Origin: Arthrobacter sp. 260 | GTDB taxonomy: Bacteria; Actinomycetota; Actinomycetes; Actinomycetales; Micrococcaceae | DNA: 64,000 bases | Assembly (NCBI RefSeq): GCF_013116745.1 | Contig: NZ_JABFOE010000013.1 | Span: forward strand, 61,309-125,308 | Reading direction: 5' to 3' | In this document: piece after piece, positions 1-8,291 of the stretch | Position numbering within the stretch: the stretch's first letter is position 1 | How the letters are laid out: every line of letters starts with the position of its first letter | Program-made: the position numbers and the translations under genes | The notes under the pieces: generated by a model | Told to the model about the DNA's origin: nothing | The model's database searches: none | What the model saw: the letters and a program-made list of their open reading frames with translations, nothing else

Positions 1-1307
<1,307 letters not shown>

Positions 1308-2015
1308 ATGACGGACCTCATCGATACCACTGAGATGTATCTGCGGACCATCCTGGAACTGGAGGAGGAGAACATTGTTGCCCTCCGCGCCCGGATCGCC
1401 GAACGGCTCCGCCACTCAGGCCCCACCGTCTCCCAGACCATCGGACGGATGGAACGCGACGGACTGGTGGTGGTGTCCGGCGACCGGCACCTCGAATTCA
1501 CTGACCTGGGACGACGCCGCGCCATTGGTGTGATGCGGAAGCACCGCCTCGCTGAACGGCTGTTGTCGGATGTGATCGGCCTCGACTGGGCCTACGTCCA
1601 CGAGGAAGCCTGCCGCTGGGAGCACGTGATGAGCGAACGGGTTGAACAGCGCCTGTACGAGCTGCTCGGCAAGCCGACCGAGTCGCCCTACGGCAACCCC
1701 ATCCCCGGATTGGAAGCGCTTGGAGGCCCGCCCGCTGAAGACTTCTCCGTCGGGGTGCGCAGCCTGTCATCGGTGATCGGCACGTCCCCGGCTGGATCAG
1801 TGATCACCCTGGTCCGGCTTGCCGAGCCCATCCAGGTGGACCCGGAGCTGCTTTCCCAGCTGGATGAGGGCGGATTGCGCCCCGGAACCGCCATCTCCGT
1901 GCAGTCGGTGGGGGACTACGTCTCGGTTCGCGTGGACGGGATCGAGGGTGCGCTGGAGCTTCCACCCGAGGTGGCCGCGCACGTGTTCGTGTCAGTCTCA
2001 CCAGCCGCCATCTAG
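1308..2015 (+). CDS. ideR: DtxR/IdeR-type iron-dependent transcriptional repressor
   Basis: Metal-activated repressor of iron uptake and storage genes, 235 aa. An N-terminal winged helix is followed by a dimerization domain to about residue 140 and an SH3-like FeoA-type domain from about 150 to the end. Every DtxR metal ligand I can check falls at its canonical number. M10, C102, E105 and H106 form the primary site, and H79, E83 and H98 form the ancillary site. The Met/Cys pair is the DtxR/IdeR signature, whereas manganese-sensing MntR uses Asp and Glu there, so iron sensing is the better call. The ATG follows GAGCTGAACC, only a moderate ribosome binding site. The gene stands alone, divergent from serC. 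Confidence 0.9.
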   Translation: MTDLIDTTEMYLRTILELEEENIVALRARIAERLRHSGPTVSQTIGRMERDGLVVVSGDRHLEFTDLGRRRAIGVMRKHRLAERLLSDVIGLDWAYVHEEACRWEHVMSERVEQRLYELLGKPTESPYGNPIPGLEALGGPPAEDFSVGVRSLSSVIGTSPAGSVITLVRLAEPIQVDPELLSQLDEGGLRPGTAISVQSVGDYVSVRVDGIEGALELPPEVAAHVFVSVSPAAI

Positions 2016-2380
2016 CGCCCAAGGGCAGCCGCGTAGCGCCGATCCACGGATAGTCCAGATAAGTTATCCACATGAGGATAACGAACGCATCTCTTTTGCA
2101 TCTGTCTTCGTAAAATGGAAAACTACCGTTGATACGTAAGCGTTATCTAATCAGCAGGATCTAAATCTTTGCGCTTTATCCTGCATCGTGCCAATCCCGT
2201 TGAGGGGTCCATGGCCGGGGCGCGAGTTGCCCGGGGGCAGTAAGTCACTTCGCCCTGAAACTGCAGTTCGATTTCGGTGCCGCACCGCGGCGTGGATCAG
2301 AGCCGAGTTCTCCGAATTCGCATCATTGACCCATTTCACCCGGCCTTTTGGAAAGGGAGCCTTTGTCGGAGGACAACGTT
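2016..2380. promoter_or_regulatory. 365-bp non-coding leader upstream of the M23 peptidase gene
   Basis: No gene is apparent. Two inverted repeats are visible. GTTATCC-N6-GGATAAC at 2063-2082 could be an operator, and GCAGGAT-N17-ATCCTGC at 2154-2184 could be a hairpin in the leader RNA. The AT-rich stretch around 2085-2180 is the likely promoter. From 2190 the leader is GC-rich. I looked for the conserved ydaO/yuaA elements seen before the next gene and did not find them. Confidence 0.45.
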
Positions 2381-3163
2381 GTGGACGGCCAACGCCTGGC
2401 CATCCCGGATCAGACCCAGCGGCCCCGGGATGCCAGGCGGGACGAACGGCGACGCCGGGCCTCGCGCAGCGCCGATGGTGGGACCCTCGCGCGGATCGGC
2501 CAGAAACTGGCGATCTCCGCCGCGGTGTCCGGTCTGGCCCTGACGGTCACTCTGCCCACTACGGCAGCGACCCAGCCCATTGCGGTTCCGGCGCCCACGA
2601 GTGTCAGCGTCCTTCCCTCAGGCGAGGTGCATGCCGACTCCGGCGGGATCAGGGCGCCATCAACGGCGCCGGTCGACTTCAGCCGCACAGCCCTGCGGAG
2701 TACCTTCGACCCCGAGGCCAAGTTGAGTGAGATCCTGACCGCCGGCGACGGCGGGGTTCCCACCGCAGCCAAGGGATCCCTTTCTTTACCGGTCAAGGAC
2801 GTAGAGATCTCCTCCCCGTTTGGGAATCGCATCAGCCCCATCACCGGCATCGGCGGCGAGCATCACTCCGGGCAGGACTTCAGCAGCCCGTGCGGCTCCG
2901 CTGTTCTGGCCGCGGCCTCAGGCACGGTCACCTTTGTGGGGTGGCACGGCTTCGGTGGAGGCAACCGGGTGGTGATCGATCACGGCAACGGACTGGAATC
3001 CAGTTACAACCACCTCGCCGTCAGTAGCGTCGAGGAGGGTGAGTCAGTTGACCGCGGCCAGACAGTGGCACAGACCGGCAGTACTGGTGCATCGACCGGC
3101 TGTCACCTGCATTTCGAAGTACTAGTCGACGGTGACCCGGTCGACCCGATGGGGTGGCTGTAA
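2381..3163 (+). CDS. secreted M23-family (LytM-like) metallopeptidase
   Basis: Exported peptidoglycan endopeptidase or regulator, 260 aa from the GTG at 2381. That start is chosen because GGAGG sits 8 bases upstream; an in-frame TTG at 2348 lacks such support. The arginine-rich N-terminus is followed by a hydrophobic segment at about residues 40-60, which is a signal sequence or anchor. The M23 domain occupies about 145-260, with the zinc-binding HHSGQD and HLHFE motifs. A low-complexity linker separates the two parts. It precedes two NlpC/P60-type genes transcribed in the same direction, so the three form a wall-remodelling group. Because a riboswitch and a probable promoter lie between it and the next gene, it is probably a separate transcript. 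Confidence 0.85.
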   Translation: MDGQRLAIPDQTQRPRDARRDERRRRASRSADGGTLARIGQKLAISAAVSGLALTVTLPTTAATQPIAVPAPTSVSVLPSGEVHADSGGIRAPSTAPVDFSRTALRSTFDPEAKLSEILTAGDGGVPTAAKGSLSLPVKDVEISSPFGNRISPITGIGGEHHSGQDFSSPCGSAVLAAASGTVTFVGWHGFGGGNRVVIDHGNGLESSYNHLAVSSVEEGESVDRGQTVAQTGSTGASTGCHLHFEVLVDGDPVDPMGWL

Positions 3164-3190
3164 CCATCTCCATACCGTTCCGTGACCGGA

Positions 3191-3220
3191 ATGTGACATT
3201 AGGTCTGATCTGTTGTACCG
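3191..3220 (+). promoter_or_regulatory. possible promoter of the riboswitch/NlpC transcript
   Basis: GTGACA at about 3193 and TACCGT at about 3216 are spaced like a weak vegetative promoter ahead of the riboswitch. An inverted repeat GCCCAA-N10-TTGGGC at 3231-3252 lies just downstream. The match is poor and no transcription start is known, so this is tentative. Confidence 0.25.
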
Positions 3221-3293
3221 TCGATCTCGTGCCCAATTCTTATAGGTTGGGCACTCTCGAGTGGATCGCCTAGCTCTGCCACTGCTCGAGATC

Positions 3294-3460
3294 CGTTCGC
3301 ACAATTCGCATGGCAGAGGCGGGGGAACCACATTATTTGGATTTCGCAAGAAGTCCTTGGGGTTAAGTCGTGCCATTCCGAAGAGGAATTGCGCGGCCGG
3401 GTGACTCCCATCCGAATCCGACAGCTCACCTCGCAGGCAATTGGGAGAGGCAATCGAACG
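3294..3460 (+). ncRNA. ydaO/yuaA (c-di-AMP) riboswitch
   Basis: The conserved blocks of the ydaO/yuaA aptamer appear in order: GGGGGAACCA at 3321-3330, TTGGGGTTAAGTC near 3357-3369, TCCGAATCCGACAGCT at 3411-3425, ACCTCG soon after, and GGGAGAGG at 3443-3450. The ends CGTTCG at 3294-3299 and CGAACG at 3455-3460 can pair as the closing stem. Known members bind cyclic di-AMP and usually repress wall-hydrolase and potassium/osmotic genes. Here the 3' conserved GGGAGAGG is also the ribosome binding site of the following gene, whose GTG begins at 3460. Control by sequestering the Shine-Dalgarno is therefore plausible. Confidence 0.88.
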
Positions 3461-4332
3461 TGTCAAATAACTCTGCTCTGGGCCGCCACCGGGCCGCCCG
3501 CACCCACACCAGCGGTTTGACCGCCATTTCAGGCGCTGTCTCCTCCAACGCTGGATCGGTTGGCCGCCAAGCCGCGGTCATCGTTGCAGCAACCGGCCTG
3601 GTCCTGGCCGCCGGACTTCCCGCACACGGCATCGGCGAGTCGGAGCGCGTAGTACTCTCCACCCCCCTGAACGCGGCCGCCGTGACCGTTGACGAAGTCA
3701 GCGCCCCCGCCACCGCCAAGATCACCTTCGAGCGTGCGGCAGTCAAGGCGACGCCGGCCCCCGCCAAGACCGCCCCCGTGGTCGAAGCCAAGGCTGAAGC
3801 AGTCGAGCCGGTCGAGGTTGTCGAAGCAGCTGCCCCCGCAGCTCCCGTCGTCGAGCCCGTGCAGGCAGTCCCAGCCGTAGCGGTCCAGCCCGCCGTCGAG
3901 GAGTCCGCCCCCGTCGAGGCTCCGGTTGAAGCCCCCGCACCGGCCCCCGCCGCAGCACCAGCCCCAGCCCCGGCGGCTCCCAAGGCAGAAGCCCCGAAGG
4001 CAGAAGCCCCGGCAGCTCCCTCCAGCAACATTGCGGCCGGTCTGGTCGGATCCGCCTACTCCCAGATCGGCGTCGCGCAGGATTGCACCGCCATGGTCGA
4101 AAAGGCACTCCGTTCGGTCGGCAAGTCAGTGGGCGACATCGCTCCCAGCGGCTTCTTCGCCTTCGGTTCAGTGGTGGGCTCCCCAGCTCCCGGCGACCTG
4201 GTAATCACCGGTGGCCATGTCGCGATCTACGTCGGCAACGGCCAGGTCATCAGCGGCGGCCTCAACGGCATGAACACCGGTCTGCATTCCCTCTCAGATC
4301 TCCCCGGCGCCAGCTTCGTGCGCGTCAGCTAA
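3460..4332 (+). CDS. secreted NlpC/P60-like peptidoglycan hydrolase, copy 1
   Basis: Exported protein of 290 aa beginning at a GTG that overlaps the end of the riboswitch closing stem. An in-frame upstream start at 3370 is rejected because it lies inside the aptamer. Order: a basic N-terminus and hydrophobic signal segment to about residue 50, a long Ala/Pro/Glu/Val-rich linker to about 190, and a C-terminal NlpC/P60-like domain of about 100 residues. The nucleophile is in QDCTAMVEKAL and the catalytic His in GGHVAIYVGNG. At the third catalytic position, where the tandem paralogue has VHGG, this protein reads VISGG, that is Ser instead of His. It may therefore be weak or regulatory. Translation is probably lowered when c-di-AMP is high. 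Confidence 0.82.
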   Translation: MSNNSALGRHRAARTHTSGLTAISGAVSSNAGSVGRQAAVIVAATGLVLAAGLPAHGIGESERVVLSTPLNAAAVTVDEVSAPATAKITFERAAVKATPAPAKTAPVVEAKAEAVEPVEVVEAAAPAAPVVEPVQAVPAVAVQPAVEESAPVEAPVEAPAPAPAAAPAPAPAAPKAEAPKAEAPAAPSSNIAAGLVGSAYSQIGVAQDCTAMVEKALRSVGKSVGDIAPSGFFAFGSVVGSPAPGDLVITGGHVAIYVGNGQVISGGLNGMNTGLHSLSDLPGASFVRVS

Positions 4333-4364
4333 GACATTTTCCCTAATCTCTGGAGTACGCAAGA

Positions 4365-5255
4365 ATGACATCACGCGCAGCTAATGCACGTCACCGTGCC
4401 GCTAAGAGCAATACCGCCAGCCTCTCGGCACTTTCCAAGGCAGTTTCCGACAACGCCGGCGGGGTGGGCCGTCAGGCAGCAGTCCTCGCTGCAGCAACCG
4501 GCCTGGTACTGACCGGCGGAGTGTCAGCCAACGCAGCTGATCTGTCCCCCCAGGCTGCCGAGCGCGCCACGATCGCCTCCACCCTGGAAATCCAGGCTGC
4601 ACCGGCAGTTGTCGAAGCTCCAGCAGACGCCAAGATCGCCTTCAACCGCACACCGGTCAAGGCTGTCGCCGCCCCCGAGGTAGTCGAAGCCCCTGCCGTC
4701 ACGGTTCAGTCCGAGACGGTGGCCGAGATTGAGGAAGCCCCCGCAGCGGCACCGGCAGCAGCGCCTGTGGCTGCGGAGCCCGCAGTCTCCGAGCCTGTGA
4801 CGGCACCAGCTGTCGTAGCTGAGCCCGCCGCGCCCGCTACCCAGGCAGCCCCCGCCGCACAGGCTTCACCGGCTGCCCCGGCACCGAAGGCCCCCGCCGC
4901 CAAGAAGACCCCGGCCGTATCCTCAGGCGTTGCAGCCACCATTGCTGCCGCAGCCCAGGGTCAGCTCGGCGTCACCCAGGACTGCACCCGCCTCGCGAGC
5001 AACGCCCTGGCAGCCGCAGGCATCAACTTCCACGGCTGGCCAGCCGGATACCTTTCCCTTGGCCGCACGGTCAGCGCTGGCGAGGCCATCCCCGGCGACC
5101 TCATCTACTACGCTGATGGCGGCGCGGGCGTTGCCCACATCGCCGTCTACATCGGCGGCGGCAAGGCCGTCCACGGGGGGTTCAACGGCAACCAGACGGT
5201 AGTCGCCCCCGCCGATCTCGGTTCCGGCCCGGTGTACATCCGCGTCGGCGGCTGA
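4365..5255 (+). CDS. secreted NlpC/P60-like peptidoglycan hydrolase, copy 2
   Basis: Paralogue of the preceding gene, 296 aa, starting 32 bp downstream and surely co-transcribed with it. The same architecture is visible: signal segment with the shared VGRQAAVLAAATGLVL stretch, an Ala/Pro-rich linker to about residue 185, and a C-terminal NlpC/P60-like domain. Catalytic Cys is in VTQDCTRLASNAL, His in VAHIAVYIGGG, and a third His in KAVHGGFNG, so the triad looks complete, unlike copy 1. It is likely a D-Glu/DAP- or Lys-type stem-peptide endopeptidase in the wall. A strong terminator follows. Confidence 0.82.
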   Translation: MTSRAANARHRAAKSNTASLSALSKAVSDNAGGVGRQAAVLAAATGLVLTGGVSANAADLSPQAAERATIASTLEIQAAPAVVEAPADAKIAFNRTPVKAVAAPEVVEAPAVTVQSETVAEIEEAPAAAPAAAPVAAEPAVSEPVTAPAVVAEPAAPATQAAPAAQASPAAPAPKAPAAKKTPAVSSGVAATIAAAAQGQLGVTQDCTRLASNALAAAGINFHGWPAGYLSLGRTVSAGEAIPGDLIYYADGGAGVAHIAVYIGGGKAVHGGFNGNQTVVAPADLGSGPVYIRVGG

Positions 5256-5271
5256 CACACCACGAACCACC

Positions 5272-5310
5272 AGAAAGGACCCGGAGGATTTCGATCCCCG
5301 GGTCCTTTCT
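5272..5310 (+). terminator. terminator after the NlpC/P60-like pair
   Basis: Perfect 13-bp stem AGAAAGGACCCGG / CCGGGTCCTTTCT with a 13-base loop, 17 bases after the stop codon of copy 2. Confidence 0.8.
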
Positions 5311-5473
5311 GCGTCCTGGACCGCCACCCCATTGGACGACACGCACGGCCACCATTGGGGAGAATTAGCAAACCAGGTGCCAGCCGAACTACCCTTACAT
5401 AAAATAAGTCAGTTGTAGTCCTGTTTCCCCGGACCACAGGGACGCGGGCAATGGTCGGCAAAGAGGAATGTGC

Positions 5474-5974
5474 ATGCGCACTCTCGTTCTGAATGCTGGA
5501 TATGAGCCACTGGCGGTAGTGACCTTCCGCCGGGCGCTGGTCCTTGTGCTCGCGGGCAAGGCAAGCGTCGTAGCGGAGGGTGAGGAACCGGTGATCGGAC
5601 CCAACGAGATCCTCGGGCGGCCCTCCGTCATCCTGCTGAACCGGTACGTGAAAATTCCCTACCGCCACACCCTCGTCGCCACCCGGCGCGGCGTCCTGCG
5701 GCGCGACAACCACCTGTGCGCCTACTGCGGCAAGGCTGCCGCCACCATTGACCACGTTTTCCCCCGGTCCCGCGGCGGGGACTCCAGCTGGGAGAACCTG
5801 GTGGCCTGCTGCCTGCGCTGCAACAACGACAAGGGCGACAAAACCCTCGCCTCGCTCGGGTGGCAGCTCCGGGTGACCCCGCAGCCTCCCCACGGCAACC
5901 CCTGGCAGCTTCGCGAAATTGAGAAGCCTGCCCCACAGTGGAGCGCCTTCCTTCGCTCGGAGACCGCCGCTTGA
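5474..5974 (+). CDS. HNH endonuclease family protein
   Basis: Cytosolic HNH nuclease-fold protein of 166 aa and unknown substrate, common as a single chromosomal copy in actinobacteria. The domain from about residue 70 shows CAYC and CLRC zinc-binding pairs, the IDHVFPRSRGG motif with the catalytic His, the ENLV Asn, and RCNNDKGD. The start at 5474 is preferred over the ATG at 5468, because GAGG is only 1 base from the earlier codon but 7 bases from this one and the family usually begins MRTLVLNAGYEPL. Its last bases overlap the mobA start. Confidence 0.85.
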   Translation: MRTLVLNAGYEPLAVVTFRRALVLVLAGKASVVAEGEEPVIGPNEILGRPSVILLNRYVKIPYRHTLVATRRGVLRRDNHLCAYCGKAAATIDHVFPRSRGGDSSWENLVACCLRCNNDKGDKTLASLGWQLRVTPQPPHGNPWQLREIEKPAPQWSAFLRSETAA

Positions 5975-6600
5975 ATCTTTCCCCACCCGCGATCTTCAAT
6001 GCTGTAGTGCTGTCCGGGGGGCGCTCCTCCCGGCTGGGAGGCACACCGAAAGCCCGCCTGGAACTCGACGGGCGGAGCCTGCTCGACCTCACCTGCCTCG
6101 CCGTGGCAGACGCACGCCGTGTGGTGGTGGCCGGACCCGAGGAACAGCCGCTGGCCGCTGGAGTGGGTGAGCACAGCGAGAACACCCGTGAATTCGTTCG
6201 CGAGTCGCCGCCCTTCGGCGGGCCTGCCGCAGCACTGGCCGCCGCCGTCGACCATCTGGGCGACGACGACGCCCCATGGCTCCTGGTCCTGGCCTGCGAC
6301 ATGCCCCGGGTCCACCAGGCCATTCCTGCCCTGCTGGCAGCAGCGGCCGACGACGCCGACTCCTCGTTCATGGCCCACGACGGCGGGCGGGACCAGCCGC
6401 TGGCAGCGCTCTACCGAATGGATTCCCTCCGCGACGCGGTGGCAGCGGTCCACCGGAGCGGCGGTGCCCAGAATCTATCGATGAAGGCACTCCTTGCTAG
6501 GGTGCAATGGAGAGCAATCGACGTTCCGCCGGGTAGCACCGCCGACGTCGACACCTGGGCTGACGCCCAATCCCTCGGTGTCTCAGCCACACCGACCTAG
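5971..6600 (+). CDS. mobA: molybdenum cofactor guanylyltransferase-like NTP transferase
   Basis: Nucleotidyltransferase predicted to attach GMP to Mo-molybdopterin, 209 aa. The nucleotide-binding motif LSGGRSSRLGGTPK near residues 15-28 matches the MobA LAGGxSxRMG-x-x-K pattern, and LACDMPR is the usual metal-binding Asp region. The TTG at 5971 overlaps the HNH stop by 4 bp (TTGA) and has GGAG 8 bases upstream. A longer in-frame start at 5938 is possible but would overlap HNH by 37 bp. It is followed by a DUF6457 gene, moeA and a molybdoenzyme, which fits the role. A bis-MGD-type formate dehydrogenase next door would need GMP-modified cofactor. Confidence 0.85.
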   Translation: MNLSPPAIFNAVVLSGGRSSRLGGTPKARLELDGRSLLDLTCLAVADARRVVVAGPEEQPLAAGVGEHSENTREFVRESPPFGGPAAALAAAVDHLGDDDAPWLLVLACDMPRVHQAIPALLAAAADDADSSFMAHDGGRDQPLAALYRMDSLRDAVAAVHRSGGAQNLSMKALLARVQWRAIDVPPGSTADVDTWADAQSLGVSATPT

Positions 6601-6615
6601 ACCTCAGGAGCAGCG

Positions 6616-6909
6616 ATGAAAAAACAGGATCAGATCCTCCAGGAGTGGAGCGCCCAACTTATCAAGGCCTTCGAACTGGAAGGGACAACCATCGACATCG
6701 ATGCCATCCTCTCCCTCGCAGGGGATGCAGCCCATTCGATCGTGCGTCCGGCAGCACCCCTGACCACCTTCATCGCCGGTTACGCTGCAGGCCTTGCGGT
6801 GGCCAGCCAGCAGGCCACCGAAGAAGTGGCCATGGAATCGGCCATCGAGGCGGCGCGGCGTCAATGCCCGCCCCTGGAGGAAAGCCCCACAGCGACGGAC
6901 GCCCCGTGA
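6616..6909 (+). CDS. DUF6457 family protein
   Basis: Small protein of 97 aa and unknown function, mostly alpha-helical, beginning with an ATG preceded by GGAGCAGCG. The features visible are a helix-rich body with a Gly/Ala-rich hydrophobic stretch (FIAGYAAGLAVA) and an acidic C-terminus. It sits between mobA and moeA and overlaps the moeA start by 4 bp. The coupling to molybdenum cofactor genes is its only functional clue; a role in cofactor delivery or insertion is inference. Confidence 0.75.
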   Translation: MKKQDQILQEWSAQLIKAFELEGTTIDIDAILSLAGDAAHSIVRPAAPLTTFIAGYAAGLAVASQQATEEVAMESAIEAARRQCPPLEESPTATDAP

Positions 6910-8216
6910 GCGAATCCCCGACGGCGGCACCAGCAGCAGACGGGGCCGAAGCGCCGGCGACCGCACCGCCGAACCGCCAGAACCTCAGCTGGGAGCAGGC
7001 CCGACGGGCCGCTTTCCACGCCGGCAGCCCGCTGGCACACCAGACGGTCCCCCTGTCCGAGGCGCTCGGGCAGACACTGGCGGAACCAGTCACCGCGCTG
7101 CAGGCGATCCCGCACTACGCCTCCTCCGCAATGGATGGCTGGGCAGTCAACGGTGCCCCACCCTGGAAACTGGTCAGCCACGCGCCCAAGGAAGAACACC
7201 CGTGGCAGCGTCCTTCCCCGCACCGGGACTCCGGGGCGGGCCCATTGGCGCCCGGGGAAGCGACCTTCATCCTTACCGGTGGTGTGGTCCCCGGCGGCGC
7301 AACCGGGATCCTGCGCACCGAGCACGGGATGGTGCGCGGCGATGTCCTCGACCGCAACGACTCCGCCCGCCCCGACGAGCCCAGGCCCCAGGAACACATC
7401 CGGCCGGCAGGTGAGGAAGCGCCCGAAGGCAGCGTGACCATCCCCGCGAACGTGACGCTGAACCCCGCCCAGATCGCCCTGGCAGCAGTGTGCGGGTACG
7501 ACACCCTGCCTGTGCTCCGCGCGCCCCGTGTGTCCCTGCTGCTCACCGGCGACGAAGTCATCGAAGCGGGCCTCCCCGAACCGGGACAGGTTCGCGACAC
7601 CTTCGGCCCGCAACTTCCCGGGCTCGTCCAGCTGATGGGTGGCCACGTGGACACCTCCGGCCGGGCCAGGGACGATCTTGACGACGTCGTCGCTGCCATC
7701 AGTGCGGAAGCCCTTGACGAGCTCTCCCTCGCCCGGGCCTCCGGCGACGTGTTGATCACCACCGGCGGGACCGGCAGCTCCTCGGCGGACCACATCCGGC
7801 GAGCCCTGGAGACCCTTGAGGCGGAGTTCATCATTGATGGCATAGCAATGCGACCGGGTCACCCGACCCTGCTAGCGCGGCTGCAGGACGGCCGGTTCCT
7901 CGTGGGTCTTCCGGGCAACCCCCTGGCCGCGATGATGGCCATGTTCACGGTCGTGGGTCCGCTCCTCGCCGGACTGCGGGGCGCACCGTTCCCCGAAACC
8001 GAAGAAACCACCGTGGGGGAGGACTTCGACGAACTCCCCGGCCGCAGCCGACTCGTTCCTTACAAACTGGAGGAGGGCCGGGCGGTGGCTGCCACACATC
8101 AGCGTTCGGGCATGCTCCGCGGACTGGCCTCAGCAAGCGGCGTGATGGTGGTACCAGCCGAAGGCTGCGTCGCCGGGGACCGCCTCAAAGCTCTGCGCCT
8201 GCCCTGGATCAGCTGA
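6906..8216 (+). CDS. moeA: molybdopterin molybdenumtransferase
   Basis: Inserts molybdate into adenylated molybdopterin, 436 aa. The GTG at 6906 overlaps the DUF6457 stop (GTGA), which sets the start; the frame is open further upstream but only through the previous gene. SAMDGWAVNG is the N-terminal MoeA motif, LLTGDEVIEAG and DVLITTGGTGSSSADH mark the MPT-binding domain at about residues 200-300, and FLVGLPGNPLAAMMA is the conserved GLPGNP loop. The N-terminal 35 residues form an Ala/Pro-rich extension. It is the last gene of the HNH-mobA-DUF6457-moeA group and converges on fdhF. Confidence 0.92.
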   Translation: MSESPTAAPAADGAEAPATAPPNRQNLSWEQARRAAFHAGSPLAHQTVPLSEALGQTLAEPVTALQAIPHYASSAMDGWAVNGAPPWKLVSHAPKEEHPWQRPSPHRDSGAGPLAPGEATFILTGGVVPGGATGILRTEHGMVRGDVLDRNDSARPDEPRPQEHIRPAGEEAPEGSVTIPANVTLNPAQIALAAVCGYDTLPVLRAPRVSLLLTGDEVIEAGLPEPGQVRDTFGPQLPGLVQLMGGHVDTSGRARDDLDDVVAAISAEALDELSLARASGDVLITTGGTGSSSADHIRRALETLEAEFIIDGIAMRPGHPTLLARLQDGRFLVGLPGNPLAAMMAMFTVVGPLLAGLRGAPFPETEETTVGEDFDELPGRSRLVPYKLEEGRAVAATHQRSGMLRGLASASGVMVVPAEGCVAGDRLKALRLPWIS

Positions 8217-8235
8217 CGCACCCGCTCCTGAACAC

Positions 8236-8269
8236 AAGACGCCCCCGTTCCGAGGAACAGGGGCGTCTT
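8236..8269. terminator. bidirectional terminator between moeA and the molybdoenzyme gene
   Basis: Stem AAGACGCCCC with GTTC extension pairs with GAAC and GGGGCGTCTT around one C-A mismatch, then TTTTTATT on the plus strand. It serves both convergent genes. Confidence 0.85.
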
Positions 8270-8291
8270 TTTATTGAGGTCGTCGAGAAGG

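Noticed and set aside
2185..2380. A second c-di-AMP riboswitch before the M23 gene
   Set aside because: None of the conserved blocks (GGGGGAACCA, CCGAATCCGACAGCT, GGGAGAGG) could be found in order.
5971..6600. GTG/ATG-type longer start for mobA at 5938
   Set aside because: It would overlap the HNH gene by 37 bp; the TTG at 5971 has a better-placed Shine-Dalgarno and a standard 4-bp overlap.
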